Shown here: positions 29,901 to 57,812 of the stretch, piece after piece
How the letters are laid out: the number at the start of each line of letters is the position of its first letter
Position numbering within the stretch: the stretch's first letter is position 1
Assembly: GCA_036397835.1 (NCBI GenBank)
Contig: DASWIG010000300.1
Location: 30,020-94,019 of the forward strand
DNA length: 64,000 nt
Reading direction: 5' to 3'
Source of the DNA: DASWIG01 sp036397835
GTDB lineage: Bacteria; Acidobacteriota; Thermoanaerobaculia; Multivoradales; J023
Program-made: the position numbers and the translations under genes
Notes under the pieces: model-generated
What the model saw: the letters and a program-made list of their open reading frames with translations, nothing else
Databases searched by the model: none
Told to the model about the DNA's origin: nothing

Positions 29901-30511
29901 GCCGTCGGCGAAGGCCTCGTAGAGCGCTCTCAGCTCGCGCACGAGGATCGCCAGCGACCAACCGTCGGCGACGATGTGGTGCAGGTTGAGAAGAAGCACC
30001 GCTTCCTCCTCTGCCAGCCGCAACAGGCGGGTCCGGAACAACGGGCCGGTCGCGAGGTCGAAGGGGCGCCGGGCCTCCCGGGCGCCGAGGCGAGCCGTCT
30101 CTCGGTGCCGTGCGGCCGGCTTCAGGCCTGCCAGGTCCACCACCGGCAGCGATCCCGCGGCCGCGGCATGAATCACCTGCACCGGGCGACCCTCGACGAG
30201 GGCGAAAGTGGTCCGCAGCGCCTCGTGACGGCGCACCACCTCGTCGAGGCTGGCTACCAGGCGGGCGATTTCGAGAGCGCCGCTGAGCCGCACCGCGGCG
30301 GGCATGTTGTAGGCCGACCGGTCCGGCGCGAGCTGGTCGGCCAACCACAGCCGCTCCTGGGCGAAGGAGAGCTCCGGATCGCGATCCCTGGAGACGGGGG
30401 GAATCGCCGCATCGGCGCCGGGCCGACGTTCGGACGCGCCCTGTTTCAAACGTCGCAGCAGAAGGGCCCGCTTGGCGGCCGAAAGCGGGGACATCGTCGC
30501 CGGCGTTTGAG

Positions 30512-30515
<4 letters not shown>
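23955..30515 (-). CDS. NRPS, two modules (C-A-T)-(C-A[Gly]-T)
   Basis: A 2,186-residue synthetase with six domains. Both C domains keep HHxxxDG (HHIVADGWS; HHIVGDGWS). Carriers have GGHS at Ser ~1052 and ~2104. The first A domain is atypical: its A3 core is FTSGTTGEPKG and its A4 region GLAHDPLLRDL, like the Lys2 alpha-aminoadipate reductase branch. By eye its code starts D-P-R-H and the rest is uncertain, so I assign no substrate. The second A domain reads D-I-L-Q-L-G-L-V-W-K, one conservative change from the Gly code DILQLGLIWK. The start is ATG 30515, which overlaps the upstream stop (ATGA) and has GGAGGTG 8 bp before it; the frame upstream of this is a shadow of gene 1. Stop at 23955 overlaps the PKS start. 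Confidence 0.93.
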
Positions 30516-45133
<14,618 letters not shown>

Positions 45134-45231
45134 TACGACCTCCTCCTGCCTTGGTACACGGCTCCCCTTCGCCGCCTTCGCGGCTTCTTGGTGATCGGTC
45201 CGCTGTTTCGAGGCTTCAGGTTCCCCGACCG

Positions 45232-45459
45232 TCAGCCATCACGGCCTTCGCCACTATCTTCGAGTGCCTCGGAGATCCTGGGCGCGGACTCCAGGAACTC
45301 TCCGGCCTCTTCGTCGGCTTCGAGCAGCGAGGCCACGGTCCGGAGCAGATCGAGATCGTCTCCGCAGGCTTCTCGGAGAAAGCGCTGTCGCTTCTCGGCG
45401 CTTTTTTCGAGAGCCTGGTGAAAAAGTTGGGCGACCCGCTGCCAGTTGTCCAAGCTCAC
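45232..45459 (-). pseudogene. Truncated kinase N-terminal segment (kinase domain missing)
   Basis: A short ORF of 75 codons from GTG at 45459 (longer in-frame starts reach 45504). Its product, beginning VSLDNWQRVAQLF and ending EEAGEFLESAPRISEAL, matches the N-terminal ~60 residues of the neighbouring Ser/Thr kinase in spacing and key residues (W near the start, ALE, FLREAC, LLEADEEA). A stop follows exactly where the kinase domain should begin. It lies 98 bp upstream of the NRPS operon and downstream of the kinase. It is either the 5' remnant of a duplicated kinase gene or a small stand-alone form of this pre-kinase domain. No good ribosome-binding site is visible. Confidence 0.6.
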
Positions 45460-45462
45460 TTT

Positions 45463-45510
45463 TGCAGTACCTATAGCTGAAGTACACCTATGGCTGAAGT
45501 ACACCTATGG
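45463..45510. repeat. 17-bp tandem repeat
   Basis: Two exact copies of ctgaagtacacctatgg (45477-45493 and 45494-45510) with a degenerate third copy to the left. It sits immediately upstream of the truncated kinase ORF on the minus strand and may be a recombination scar or a regulatory repeat. Confidence 0.75.
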
Positions 45511-45574
45511 CCGATCGCTGTTGCGATGCGGCGACCGTGACTGCCCGTTACGCGGGAAGCGGGCGGAAATCGGA

Positions 45575-48021
<2,447 letters not shown>

Positions 48022-48025
<4 letters not shown>

Positions 48026-48597
48026 CCTTGTTCCCCTTTGACTAGGTACCGGTACAGCCAGGCTCTCGCCAGGCGCCAGCGGCGGGTCACGGTGGCGCTC
48101 GCGATACCCATGACCTCGGCAATCTCTTCCTTGGTGAGGCCGCCGAAGTAGCGCAGCTCGACGAGGCGGGCCTGCTCCGGATCTGTTTCCGCGAGGGCCT
48201 TCAAGGCCTCGTCGAGGGCCACCAGGTCGGGATCATGGGAGGCGGAGACGCGATCGAGCTCGCCGGCCGGCACCCGCAACGCCGGCCCGCCGCGCTTGAC
48301 GTAGCCGTGGTGACGAGCATGGTCCACCAGGATGCGGCGCATCATCTGGGCGGCGATCGCGAAGAAGTGCGCCCGGTCGCGCCAGCGTACCTTGTCCTGC
48401 TGGATCAGCCGCAAGTAGGCCTCGTGCACCAAGGCCGACGTCTGCAGGGTGTGGTCGGGCCGCTCGCTGCGGAGATAACTGCCCGCAAGCCGGCGCAGAC
48501 GCCGGTAAACGAGTGGCATGAGCTTCTCCAGCGCTTCCTGGTCACCGTCGCTCCAAGCCACCAATAGCTGCGTGATCTCGGACTCGGTCTCGGCCAT
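48022..48597 (-). CDS. ECF-type RNA polymerase sigma factor
   Basis: A 191-residue sigma-70 family protein from the ATG at 48597 (MAETESEITQLL). A longer in-frame start at 48696 would add a Cys/Ser/His-rich, non-homologous leader, so the internal ATG is preferred. Region 2 includes LVHEAYLRL and FFAIAAQMMRRILVDHAR; region 4 has LRYFGGLTKEEIAEVMG followed by a helix-turn-helix. The spacing and wording fit the ECF subfamily found with Ser/Thr kinases in Acidobacteriota and Planctomycetes. The stop overlaps the kinase start by four bases, so sigma factor and kinase are co-translated. Which promoters it reads cannot be told from the window. Confidence 0.9.
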
Positions 48598-48692
48598 CGA
48601 CTGCGAGATCTTATGGCACCTCGACGACGAGAGCAAACGCGGCAGAGGACATACGCCCCCGGAGCTCAAGTGCCTGGCGCTGACATGGCCCC

Positions 48693-48830
48693 TCACTGAT
48701 CGTCAGAGTCTGGAATGCCCGGCGCCAGGAGGGCCGTCATCCGCTGCGGACTCCGGATGCGCCGCTGCGTCATCCAGGCGTCGGCGCGGACGCGGGCGTC
48801 CTCGTCGCCCAGCAGCTCGACGCGGCGTCG
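48693..48830 (-). pseudogene. Possible 3' remnant of an unidentified gene
   Basis: In the ~400 bp between the sigma factor and the permease remnant, one minus-strand frame reads like a real protein C-terminus (RRRVELLGDEDARV, then RMTALLAPGIPD) ending at TGA 48693. Third codon positions are almost all G or C, as in the real genes here. No start or upstream domain can be found, and I do not recognise the family. Nothing else convincing lies in 48598-48993. Confidence 0.3.
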
Positions 48831-48993
48831 GTCTGGCTGGCGAGGACGACGCCCTCCGGCGTCGGTTCGCCTGGTCGGAGCCGCGCTCGTCCCGTTTTCC
48901 TGAGAGCCGTCCTGCCATCGTCGTCAGCGGGGCCACGGAACGGGGAGGGGCGGGTTGTGCTAGCCTCGCCGCGCTGAACAAGGAGAGCCGACG

Positions 48994-49475
48994 ATGTCCG
49001 ACGACGCCCGGCCCCGCGTCCACGTGGTCTACGACCTCGACGAGCGGCCGCCGCTCGGCGAGGCGGTGCCGCTCGCCGTCCAGCACCTGCTGGCGATGTT
49101 CCTCGGCAACGTCACGCCGCCGCTGCTGATCGCCGCCGGCCTCGGCCTGGCCGCCGGCGAGACCGCATTCGTGCTGCAGATGGCGATGCTCATGGCCGGC
49201 CTCGCCACCGTCGTCCAGGCCTATCCCGTGGGACCCGTGGGCGGGCGCATCCCGATCGTCATGGGCACCTCGATCGCCTTCGTGGGCGGCATCATCGGCA
49301 TTGGCCGCGAGAGCGGCCTGGTGGGGCTGCTGGTGGGCTACGCGGCGTTCGCCGCCGCCGGCCGCGTGGACTTCTCGGGCGTCGCTCCTCCAGGGCTTCC
49401 TGCGCTACGGGTTGATCAGCGGCGGCCTGACGGCGCTCGTCCTGAACTGGGTCGGCCCAGGGGGCCAGAGGAGGC
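48994..49475 (+). pseudogene. NCS2 nucleobase permease, internally deleted and frameshifted
   Basis: A good ribosome-binding site (AAGGAGA) precedes ATG 48994. The first ~125 codons encode the N-terminus of a xanthine/uracil (NCS2) permease: PLAVQHLLAMFLGN, the first membrane helices and GGRIPIVMGTS. After ~49375 the frame changes and the sequence resumes as LLQGFLRYGLISGGLTALVLNW, the typical last helix of the family. The intervening ~300 residues, including the substrate site, are missing. The family is ~430-500 residues. This is a dead gene produced by a large internal deletion. Confidence 0.75.
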
Positions 49476-49496
49476 TGACTTCGTCGGCCAAATCCC

Positions 49497-49518
49497 CCCC
49501 CCTTTCACTAAAGGGGGG
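49497..49518. terminator. C/G-tract hairpin
   Basis: CCCCCCTTT, a 4-base loop, then AAAGGGGGG form a perfect 9-bp stem. A second CCCCCCTTTT lies at 49538-49547 and could pair alternatively. It sits between the permease remnant (+) and the 3' end of a minus-strand gene, so it may terminate either side. It also resembles short dispersed palindromic repeats. Confidence 0.45.
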
Positions 49519-49545
49519 CAAGAGCCACCCTCCGGTTCCCCCCTT

Positions 49546-49812
49546 TTAACTGATCTTCCCCTTGCCGATGGCGGCCTGGACCGTCTGGATGGTCTTCTCC
49601 ATCTGCAGCCGCAGAGCGCGCTCGTGCTCTTCCTGGCCCAGCTTCTCCTCCACCAGGTCGCTGTAGGAGATGCGCTTGAGCCAGAGCACGGAGCCGCCGT
49701 CGTAAACCCGGGTCTCGTAGGCCGCGACGTCCGAGCCGAGGTCCTCGCACTGGACGTGGAAACGCCGGCCCTCGTGCTCGTAGATCCGGTTGATCCCGGT
49801 AATGATGACCAT
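49546..49812 (-). CDS. Small conserved-looking hypothetical protein
   Basis: An 88-residue protein from ATG 49812 (MVIITGINRIYEHEG). The longer frame upstream is Arg-rich and shadow-like, so the internal ATG is preferred. The first ~55 residues look like a small beta-rich domain (FHVQCEDLG, YETRVYDGGSVLWLKRI). The rest is a charged helix ending in an Ile/Lys/Gly tail. There is no signal peptide, membrane segment or catalytic motif. I do not recognise a named family. It is separated from the upstream MBL-fold gene by 35 bp on the same strand and may be co-transcribed with it. Confidence 0.7.
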   Translation of the reverse strand: MVIITGINRIYEHEGRRFHVQCEDLGSDVAAYETRVYDGGSVLWLKRISYSDLVEEKLGQEEHERALRLQMEKTIQTVQAAIGKGKIS

Positions 49813-49847
49813 GACGGGTCGCAAGCATAGCACGTTCGGACCGGGGC

Positions 49848-50597
49848 TCAGAGCTCGAAGCTCATCAAGTCCTCGGCGACCACGATCCGGCCGCGGTATC
49901 CCCGCGCCGCGGCGCACTCGCCGAGCGCGCCGGCGTCGAGCTCGCGGTAAAGGTGCGAGCACACCAGGCGCGCGGCGCCGGAGCGCACCGCCAGCTCCAC
50001 GATCTCGTCGTCGTCGAGGTGCCCGGAGTCGATCACCGCCAGGTCGACGCCGCGCAGGAAGTCGACCTCCTGGTCGTGGAAGGACGAATCGCCGGTCAGG
50101 GCGACGCTGGTGCCGCCGTGCGTCCAGCGCAGGCCGTGGTTGCCGGCCGGCGGCAGGTCGCCGTAGACGAAGGCGTGCGCCGTGCCGCCGCGGCCGGCGA
50201 TCCTCAGGCGCTCGTCCGTGACCTCGTGGAGCACGACCCGGAAATGCTCGGGCCGCGCCAGGTCGCGCGGGCCGAAGAGCGAGAGGAGACGCATCAGTTG
50301 CACGTCGAGCCCCTCGGGACCGTAGACGTGCAGGTCGCGCCGCCGGGGGTCGATCCGCGACCAGGCGGCGGCGTGGACGTAGGGAATGAGGTCGGAGAGA
50401 TGGTCGGGGTGGAAGTGGGAGAGCACCACGTGCTCGACGTCGTCCTGGGCGAGGCCGAGGCCGACGAGGCGGTGAGCGACGCCGCGGCCGAAGTCGAAGA
50501 CGAGGCGCAAATCGCCGAGCTCGACGAGCGCCGAGGAGGCCATGCGGTGCTCCTGGAGCTGGCAGGTTCCGGTGCCGAGCAGGACGAGGCGGTCCAT
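49848..50597 (-). CDS. MBL-fold metal-dependent hydrolase
   Basis: A 249-residue metallo-beta-lactamase-fold protein. The metal motif HFHPDH (H61, H63, D65, H66) is present, with a later GDSSFHD aspartate and a CSHLYREL histidine completing a dinuclear site. The N-terminus (VLLGTGTCQ) and overall length resemble the RNase Z / phosphorylcholine-esterase-like branch. No exosite arm typical of RNase Z was seen, so a tRNA-processing role is not claimed. It starts at ATG 50597, divergent from the toxin-antitoxin pair. Confidence 0.85.
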   Translation of the reverse strand: MDRLVLLGTGTCQLQEHRMASSALVELGDLRLVFDFGRGVAHRLVGLGLAQDDVEHVVLSHFHPDHLSDLIPYVHAAAWSRIDPRRRDLHVYGPEGLDVQLMRLLSLFGPRDLARPEHFRVVLHEVTDERLRIAGRGGTAHAFVYGDLPPAGNHGLRWTHGGTSVALTGDSSFHDQEVDFLRGVDLAVIDSGHLDDDEIVELAVRSGAARLVCSHLYRELDAGALGECAAARGYRGRIVVAEDLMSFEL

Positions 50598-50655
50598 CGG
50601 ATCCCGATCCTATCGCGGGCGTCGCCCCGGCCGTGATGACGCGTCGTGGTCCGGC

Positions 50656-50684
50656 TTGACTGCCGAGGCGCCGGAATGTACATT
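50656..50684 (+). promoter_or_regulatory. Putative sigma-70 promoter of the toxin-antitoxin pair
   Basis: TTGACT (50656-50661), an exact 17-bp spacer and TACATT (50679-50684) match the -35/-10 consensus at 5/6 and 4/6. The predicted transcript would begin next to the GAGGAG ribosome-binding site (50692-50697), giving a very short leader. Confidence 0.5.
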
Positions 50685-50705
50685 TGGGCGCGAGGAGACT
50701 GACGG

Positions 50706-50972
50706 ATGTCCGCGATGTCGACGGTCGAAGCCCGAAGCCACTTCTCGACGCTCATCAACCGCGTCGCTTTCGGCAAGGAGCGTATGGTCCTCACCCGGCG
50801 CGGGGAGGAGCTGGCAGCCGTCGTTCCCGTGGAAGACCTGCGTCTACTGGAGCGCCTGTTCGAGCGGCTGGAGGACCAGCTCGATCTCGACGACGCCCGG
50901 GGCGCTCTCCGCGAGGCCGAGCAGGGCGGCACGATCAGCCTGGCCGCGCTCAAGTCGGAGCTCGGTCTTTAG
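50706..50972 (+). CDS. Phd/YefM-family antitoxin
   Basis: An 88-residue protein starting at ATG 50706 (a second ATG lies 9 bp on). The N-terminal half (STVEARSHFSTLINRV, then TRRGEELAAVVPVEDL) is the Phd/YefM DNA-binding fold. The C-terminal half is an acidic helical region expected to wrap the toxin. It ends directly against the GTG of the toxin gene, with no spacer. By family knowledge it represses its own promoter and neutralises the partner; no operator palindrome was recognised. Confidence 0.88.
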   Translation: MSAMSTVEARSHFSTLINRVAFGKERMVLTRRGEELAAVVPVEDLRLLERLFERLEDQLDLDDARGALREAEQGGTISLAALKSELGL

Positions 50973-51245
50973 GTGTACGCCGTCGAGGTGGCCCCTGCCG
51001 CCCGCCGGCAGCTCAGGAAGCTGTCGCCGGCCGTTCAGCGGCGGATCGTCGAGAAACTGGAGAATCTGGGGACCGATCCCCGGCCATCCGGGGTCAAGAA
51101 GCTCTCCGCCGGCGAAGGTCTCTTTCGTATCCGGGTCGGGGACTACCGGATCGTGTACCGCATTGACGATCAGGTGCTTCAGGTCCTGGTCGTCCAGATC
51201 GGCGATCGGAAGTGGATCTACCAGAAGCTCCTGGGCAAGGCGTGA
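50973..51245 (+). CDS. RelE/ParE-superfamily toxin
   Basis: A 90-residue protein from GTG 50973, immediately after the antitoxin TAG. It matches RelE-type toxins: AARRQLRKLSPAVQRRI, KKLSAGEGLFRIRVGDYRIVYRI and a C-terminal VVQIGDRKWIY strand. The GDYRIVYR motif and basic helices are those of mRNA-cleaving RelE family members, though ParE-like gyrase toxins share the fold. Length is normal and no truncation is seen, so the pair looks functional. Confidence 0.88.
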   Translation: MYAVEVAPAARRQLRKLSPAVQRRIVEKLENLGTDPRPSGVKKLSAGEGLFRIRVGDYRIVYRIDDQVLQVLVVQIGDRKWIYQKLLGKA

Positions 51246-51310
51246 TTCTCCCGAGAGCTGACGTAGAATCCCGCCGACCCGACGACCGAAGAGAAGAAGA
51301 GGAGAACGTC

Positions 51311-54016
<2,706 letters not shown>

Positions 54017-54029
54017 CGCCCAGGGTGCC

Positions 54030-54128
54030 ATGACGTCCGCCGTCCGGCGCGGCGACCTGGTGCTCGTCACCCTCTTCGGCGCCTTCGGCGCCGGCTTCCA
54101 CTGGGCGGCGGCGCTGGTGCGCTTCTAG
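54030..54128 (+). pseudogene. FabH-like 3' remnant
   Basis: About 32 codons ending RGDLVLVTLFGAFGAGFHWA-A-A-L-V-R-F resemble the extreme C-terminus of 3-oxoacyl-ACP synthase III (compare the GQLVLLEAFGGGFTWG ending of FabH). The rest of the gene is absent: upstream in this frame is the end of ppdK. Confidence 0.5.
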
Positions 54129-54232
54129 CTAGCCTTTCCGCGCTTCGAGGAAGGTGACGCGGTTTGTCGAGCCTTTCTCGTTGAGCTTCTCGACCAGGAT
54201 CCGCGTCAGGTGGATCTCGGGATCGGCGGAGC
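54129..54232 (-). pseudogene. Possible 3' remnant of an unidentified gene
   Basis: About 34 codons (DPEIHLTRILVEKLNEKG, then RVTFLEARKG) read like a genuine C-terminus with G/C third positions. The stop at 54129 abuts the stop of the FabH-like remnant on the other strand. Upstream the frame runs into the K+ channel gene and loses sense. Family unknown. Confidence 0.3.
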
Positions 54233-54235
54233 CTA

Positions 54236-55018
54236 TCACGGCTCGAGCGGTTTCCCGCAATGCGGACAGGTCGGCGCCTTCTTTCGTTTTTGCAGCTCCT
54301 CCACGAACCCGGAGCCGAGAATGCCCGTGGGCAAGGCGAAGAAGCCGATCCCCAGGACGGCCACGATCGCGCCCAGCACCCGACCTGCCGTGGTGGCGGG
54401 CACCACGTCGCCGTAGCCGACGGTGCTCAGCGTCTCGACGGCCCACCACATGGTGGCGGGGATGCTCGGAAAGCTCTCGGGCTGGGCCTGGTGCTCGACC
54501 TGGTACATCAGGCTCGACGACATCACGAGCAACATCGCCATCAAGGCGCTGGTCAGGAGGAGCTCTTCGCGTTTGGCACGGGCGACGCTGCCGAACAGCC
54601 GCAGCGCCGCGACGTAGCGCGTCATCCTCGCGATCCGCAGCACCCGCAGCAGCCGCAAGGCGCGCAGCGAGCGGAGGTCGGCATCCAGCCAGATCAGGAG
54701 GAAGGGCAGGATCACCAGCAGGTCGACGATCGCCAGCGGCGTGAGGACGAACCGGATCCTCCCCCGCACCGGCGACGCGAAGCGGGAATCGGCGACACAG
54801 GAGACGACGCGTGCGAGGTACTCCGCCGCGAACACGGCGAGCGAGCCGAGCTCGAAGGCGTCGAGCGCCCGGCCGAAGCGGGTCTGGATCGACGCGACGC
54901 TCTCGGCGATCGTGGCGGCCACGTTCAGCGCGATGAGGCTGACGATGAAGACGTCGAAGATCCGGCTCCAGCGGTCGCCGGGCCGGGCCGGCTCGAGGAT
55001 TTCCCAGAGGCGGTGCAT
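54236..55018 (-). CDS. Voltage-gated-type potassium channel
   Basis: A 260-residue six-helix ion channel from ATG 55018 (GTG 55030 is an alternative). S1 is at ~20-40, an arginine-patterned S4 (LRSLRALRLLRVLRIAR, 115-131) senses voltage, the selectivity filter is TVGYGD (199-204), and S6 follows at ~212-235. The short cytoplasmic end carries one CPHC pair (251-254), half of a zinc-ribbon. There is no regulatory nucleotide-binding domain. It lies 17 bp after the VWFA-related gene on the same strand and may share its transcript, with no obvious functional link. Confidence 0.92.
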   Translation of the reverse strand: MHRLWEILEPARPGDRWSRIFDVFIVSLIALNVAATIAESVASIQTRFGRALDAFELGSLAVFAAEYLARVVSCVADSRFASPVRGRIRFVLTPLAIVDLLVILPFLLIWLDADLRSLRALRLLRVLRIARMTRYVAALRLFGSVARAKREELLLTSALMAMLLVMSSSLMYQVEHQAQPESFPSIPATMWWAVETLSTVGYGDVVPATTAGRVLGAIVAVLGIGFFALPTGILGSGFVEELQKRKKAPTCPHCGKPLEP

Positions 55019-55035
55019 CCCTCCGGTCACACGCT

Positions 55036-56778
55036 TCAGGTCCCCGTGCGGATCGGCTGCCGGATGAACGACGTCTCCCCCGAGAAATCGTCGTGCACGC
55101 CCACCGCGATCAGGTGGTCGCCCGGGCGCATCAGGAGCTCCACCGCGTAGACGTAGTGCTTTCCGCGCGCCGTGTCGACGTCGGCCGCGGGGATCGTCAC
55201 CGGGAACTCCTTCTGGTCGACGGGCGACATGCGGCCGTCGTCGTCGAGCACCGCCACGGCCACCCGCAGGTCGCCGCGGTAGACCTGCTCGTGCGGCACC
55301 AGCCCCACCCGCGCGAGCGGAATGTGGACCTCGAGCGGCAGCAGGCGCTCGCCGTCGTCGTTGAGACGGGCCTTGCCGAAGGCGAGGCGGATCTCGAGCG
55401 GGTTCTTCTGCGGGCCGTAGAGCAGGCTCGCCAGCGTGCCCTCGTGGACCCGCGTCGACGCCACCTTGTCGCGGTAGCCCTGGCGGTGGCGCACCTTCAG
55501 GCCCTTGCCCTTCACCCGCACCTCGATCTCGTGGTAGCGCCCCTGCACGGCGTGCGCCGGCGCGTAGCCCAGGGAGTAGTAGTCGTCGAGGTCGCGGGCC
55601 AGCGCGTCGAGGGCACCGTCGATGTTGTTGGTGTTCAATGCCGCCAGCCCGCCGGTCTCCGCCGCCATCAGCACCAGCGGCTCCTCGAGGCTGAATTCGT
55701 GGGTGGCGTCGATCTCGACGAAGGAGCGGTCGCCCAGGGAGCCGTACTCGGCCGACAGCGTGGCGTGCGAGCGCAGGCCCGTGGCCTCGAGGGTGTAGAT
55801 GGTCACGCCGTTGGCGTTGGCCGCCGCCGTGAGCTCGCGGAACTGCCGCCGGGCGTCGTACTGCGAGGCCCGCATACGGCCCGAGAACTGGTCGTTGAAG
55901 AACTTCAGGTCGAGCAAGTGGTAAAGGTCCTCGGCCGCCGTCATCGGCAGGCCGTCGCTGACGTAGAGCAGGGCCTTGCGCCCCGGCAGCCCGGCCAGCG
56001 AGCCCACCAGCTCGCGCATCCCCTTGATCGACTGCGACACGTCGAAGTGCAGCGACTTGGCGTAGAAGTCGATGTGCGACTCGGCCTCGATCGCCGTGTC
56101 GCTGCGCTCCACCCGCTGGATCACCTCGCGGCGCTCGGTGGCGGCGCGCATGCCGAAGCCGCTGACCTTCTCGATCTCGGCCAGGCTCCTCAGGAAGGCG
56201 TCGACGTCCTGGGTGAAGGGATGCCGCACGTGCAGGGAGCGCTCGAAGGTGGCCAGCATCACCGCGTCGCCGGGGCCGACCACGCGGCGCACGAAGCGGT
56301 CGACCTGGAGGATGACCTTGTTGCGGGTCGTGGGGCGCAGGTGGAGGTTGTCGAAATAGACCACCAGGCGTAGCACCTGCTCCTCCGGCAGCGGCTCCTG
56401 GCGGATCTCGGCGGGCGGGCGCGGCGCGCTCTCGCCGCCGGCCTGGCCGGGCGCCGCCGGCGGAGCCGCCGGCAGCACCGCGGCGCCCGACTCCACGGCG
56501 TAGAAGTAGGTGATCGCCTGCGGCGCGCCGTCCTCGAAGACCTCGAAGTCGTCCGCCGTCAGCCCGCGGACGCTCTCGCCGTCCTTGTCGGTGACGTAGA
56601 CCTCGACGTTGACGACCTCGACGTCGAGGCGGTCGAAGAAGACGTCGCTCGCCGCAGGCGCCGCGCCGCCGTCCTGCTGAGCGGCGGCGGACGCCGCGAG
56701 CAGCGTCGCGGCGACGAGGAGGCTCGGGATCTTCACGGTCCGCAAGCGTAACACGCCCGCGATCTGCGAGGCTGGCAT
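55036..56778 (-). CDS. Secreted VWFA-related protein (acidobacterial type)
   Basis: A 580-residue exported protein. A signal-peptide-like hydrophobic stretch (IPSLLVAATLLAASAAA) ends near residue 34. A short beta domain (VEVVNVEVYVTDKDGESV, then LTADDFEVFEDG) is followed by a von Willebrand A-like domain (LRLVVYFDN, ALLYVSDGLP) and a C-terminal beta region (YHEIEVRVKGKGLKVRHRQGY). This matches the VWFA-related family described mostly from Acidobacteria. The metal site (DxSxS) is degenerate as YFDN. ATG 56778 has AAGGAG 11 bp upstream; GTG 56736, nearer the signal peptide, is an alternative. Function unknown, probably an extracytoplasmic binding protein. Confidence 0.88.
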   Translation of the reverse strand: MPASQIAGVLRLRTVKIPSLLVAATLLAASAAAQQDGGAAPAASDVFFDRLDVEVVNVEVYVTDKDGESVRGLTADDFEVFEDGAPQAITYFYAVESGAAVLPAAPPAAPGQAGGESAPRPPAEIRQEPLPEEQVLRLVVYFDNLHLRPTTRNKVILQVDRFVRRVVGPGDAVMLATFERSLHVRHPFTQDVDAFLRSLAEIEKVSGFGMRAATERREVIQRVERSDTAIEAESHIDFYAKSLHFDVSQSIKGMRELVGSLAGLPGRKALLYVSDGLPMTAAEDLYHLLDLKFFNDQFSGRMRASQYDARRQFRELTAAANANGVTIYTLEATGLRSHATLSAEYGSLGDRSFVEIDATHEFSLEEPLVLMAAETGGLAALNTNNIDGALDALARDLDDYYSLGYAPAHAVQGRYHEIEVRVKGKGLKVRHRQGYRDKVASTRVHEGTLASLLYGPQKNPLEIRLAFGKARLNDDGERLLPLEVHIPLARVGLVPHEQVYRGDLRVAVAVLDDDGRMSPVDQKEFPVTIPAADVDTARGKHYVYAVELLMRPGDHLIAVGVHDDFSGETSFIRQPIRTGT

Positions 56779-56936
56779 ACAATCTGCTACTCCTTGGCCC
56801 GGTCAGAGCCAGCAGGCGCCTGGACGCGCCCGTCCGGCCGCGGAGCTCGGTCGCGACGGCGTCATTTTGGCGCCCGGCCGAGTCGTTTTGCCCTCCTTCC
56901 CCATTCGGGGAAGGGCACCCACACGACGAGGGGATC

Positions 56937-57812
56937 ATGACGGAAGAAACCCACAGGCTTACGGAAGACAGTCCGAAGGAAGGCAGCTCGACGGAAGGCA
57001 GCCCGACGGCCGTGGTCGCGGCGGAGGAGCCCACCTCGGAGGCCGCCGCGCCGGCCGAGCGAGCGCCCGTCGCGGCGCCGCCGGCGGTCGAGGCCTTGAT
57101 CGCGGTCGAGGGTCTCGCCAAGCACTACGGCCCCATCCGCGCCGTCGACGGCATCAGCTTCGAGGTGCGGCGCGGCGACGTCCTGGGCTTTCTCGGCCCC
57201 AACGGCGCCGGCAAGACCACCGCGATGCGCCTCATCACCGGCTTCCTCGAGCCCGACGCCGGGCGCGTGAGGGTGGCCGGCCACGACCTGGCGCACGACT
57301 CGCTGGCGGTGCGCCAGAAGATCGGTTACCTGCCCGAGAACGCTCCCGCCTACGGCGAGATGACGGTGCACGGCTTCCTCGAGTTCATCGCCGAGGCGCG
57401 CGCCGTCGAGCGGGCGGAGGCCGCCATCGCGCGGGTGGTCGGGATGACCGGCCTCCAAGAGGTCCTGCACCAGACGATCGAGACGCTGTCGAAGGGCTTC
57501 AAGCGCCGCGTCGGCCTCGCCCAGGCGCTGATCCACGACCCCGAGGTGCTGATCCTCGACGAGCCCACCGACGGTCTCGATCCCAATCAGAAAGCGATGG
57601 TGCAGGAGCTCATCTCGAGCCTTTCGGAAGGCAAGTGCATCATCCTCTCCACCCACATCCTCGACGAGGTCGAACGCGTGTGCAACCGGGCGATGATCAT
57701 CTCCCAGGGCAAGATCCTCGTCGACTCGACGCCGGAGGCGCTGATCGCCGAAGCGCCCAACCACCGCCTCGCGGACCTCTTCCGCCAGGTCACGGAGGGC
57801 ATCGCCACATGA
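56937..57812 (+). CDS. ABC transporter ATP-binding protein (Gld-type operon)
   Basis: A 291-residue ATPase. Walker A is GPNGAGKT (87-94), followed by the LSKGFKRRVGLAQA signature and Walker B LILDEPTDGLDP, all intact. The first ~50 residues are an unusual Ala/Pro/Glu/Ser-rich extension encoded by short imperfect repeats and probably disordered. It overlaps the next gene by ATGA and begins a four-gene operon (ATPase, permease, GldG-like, DUF4340). In Bacteroidota the related GldA/F/G set is linked to gliding; in Acidobacteriota the role is unknown. Confidence 0.93.
   Translation: MTEETHRLTEDSPKEGSSTEGSPTAVVAAEEPTSEAAAPAERAPVAAPPAVEALIAVEGLAKHYGPIRAVDGISFEVRRGDVLGFLGPNGAGKTTAMRLITGFLEPDAGRVRVAGHDLAHDSLAVRQKIGYLPENAPAYGEMTVHGFLEFIAEARAVERAEAAIARVVGMTGLQEVLHQTIETLSKGFKRRVGLAQALIHDPEVLILDEPTDGLDPNQKAMVQELISSLSEGKCIILSTHILDEVERVCNRAMIISQGKILVDSTPEALIAEAPNHRLADLFRQVTEGIAT

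Noticed and set aside
45540..45565. Short CCCG/CGGG hairpin after the kinase gene
   Set aside because: Four-base stem with no T-run; common by chance at this GC content.
48608..48636. TTGCTC-17-TAAGAT upstream of the ECF sigma gene (minus strand)
   Set aside because: Only 3/6 match at -35, and the predicted transcript would start about four bases before the ATG. Too weak to annotate.
49848..50597. RNase Z identity for the MBL-fold protein
   Set aside because: The metal motif fits the superfamily, but no exosite arm or other RNase Z-specific feature could be seen.
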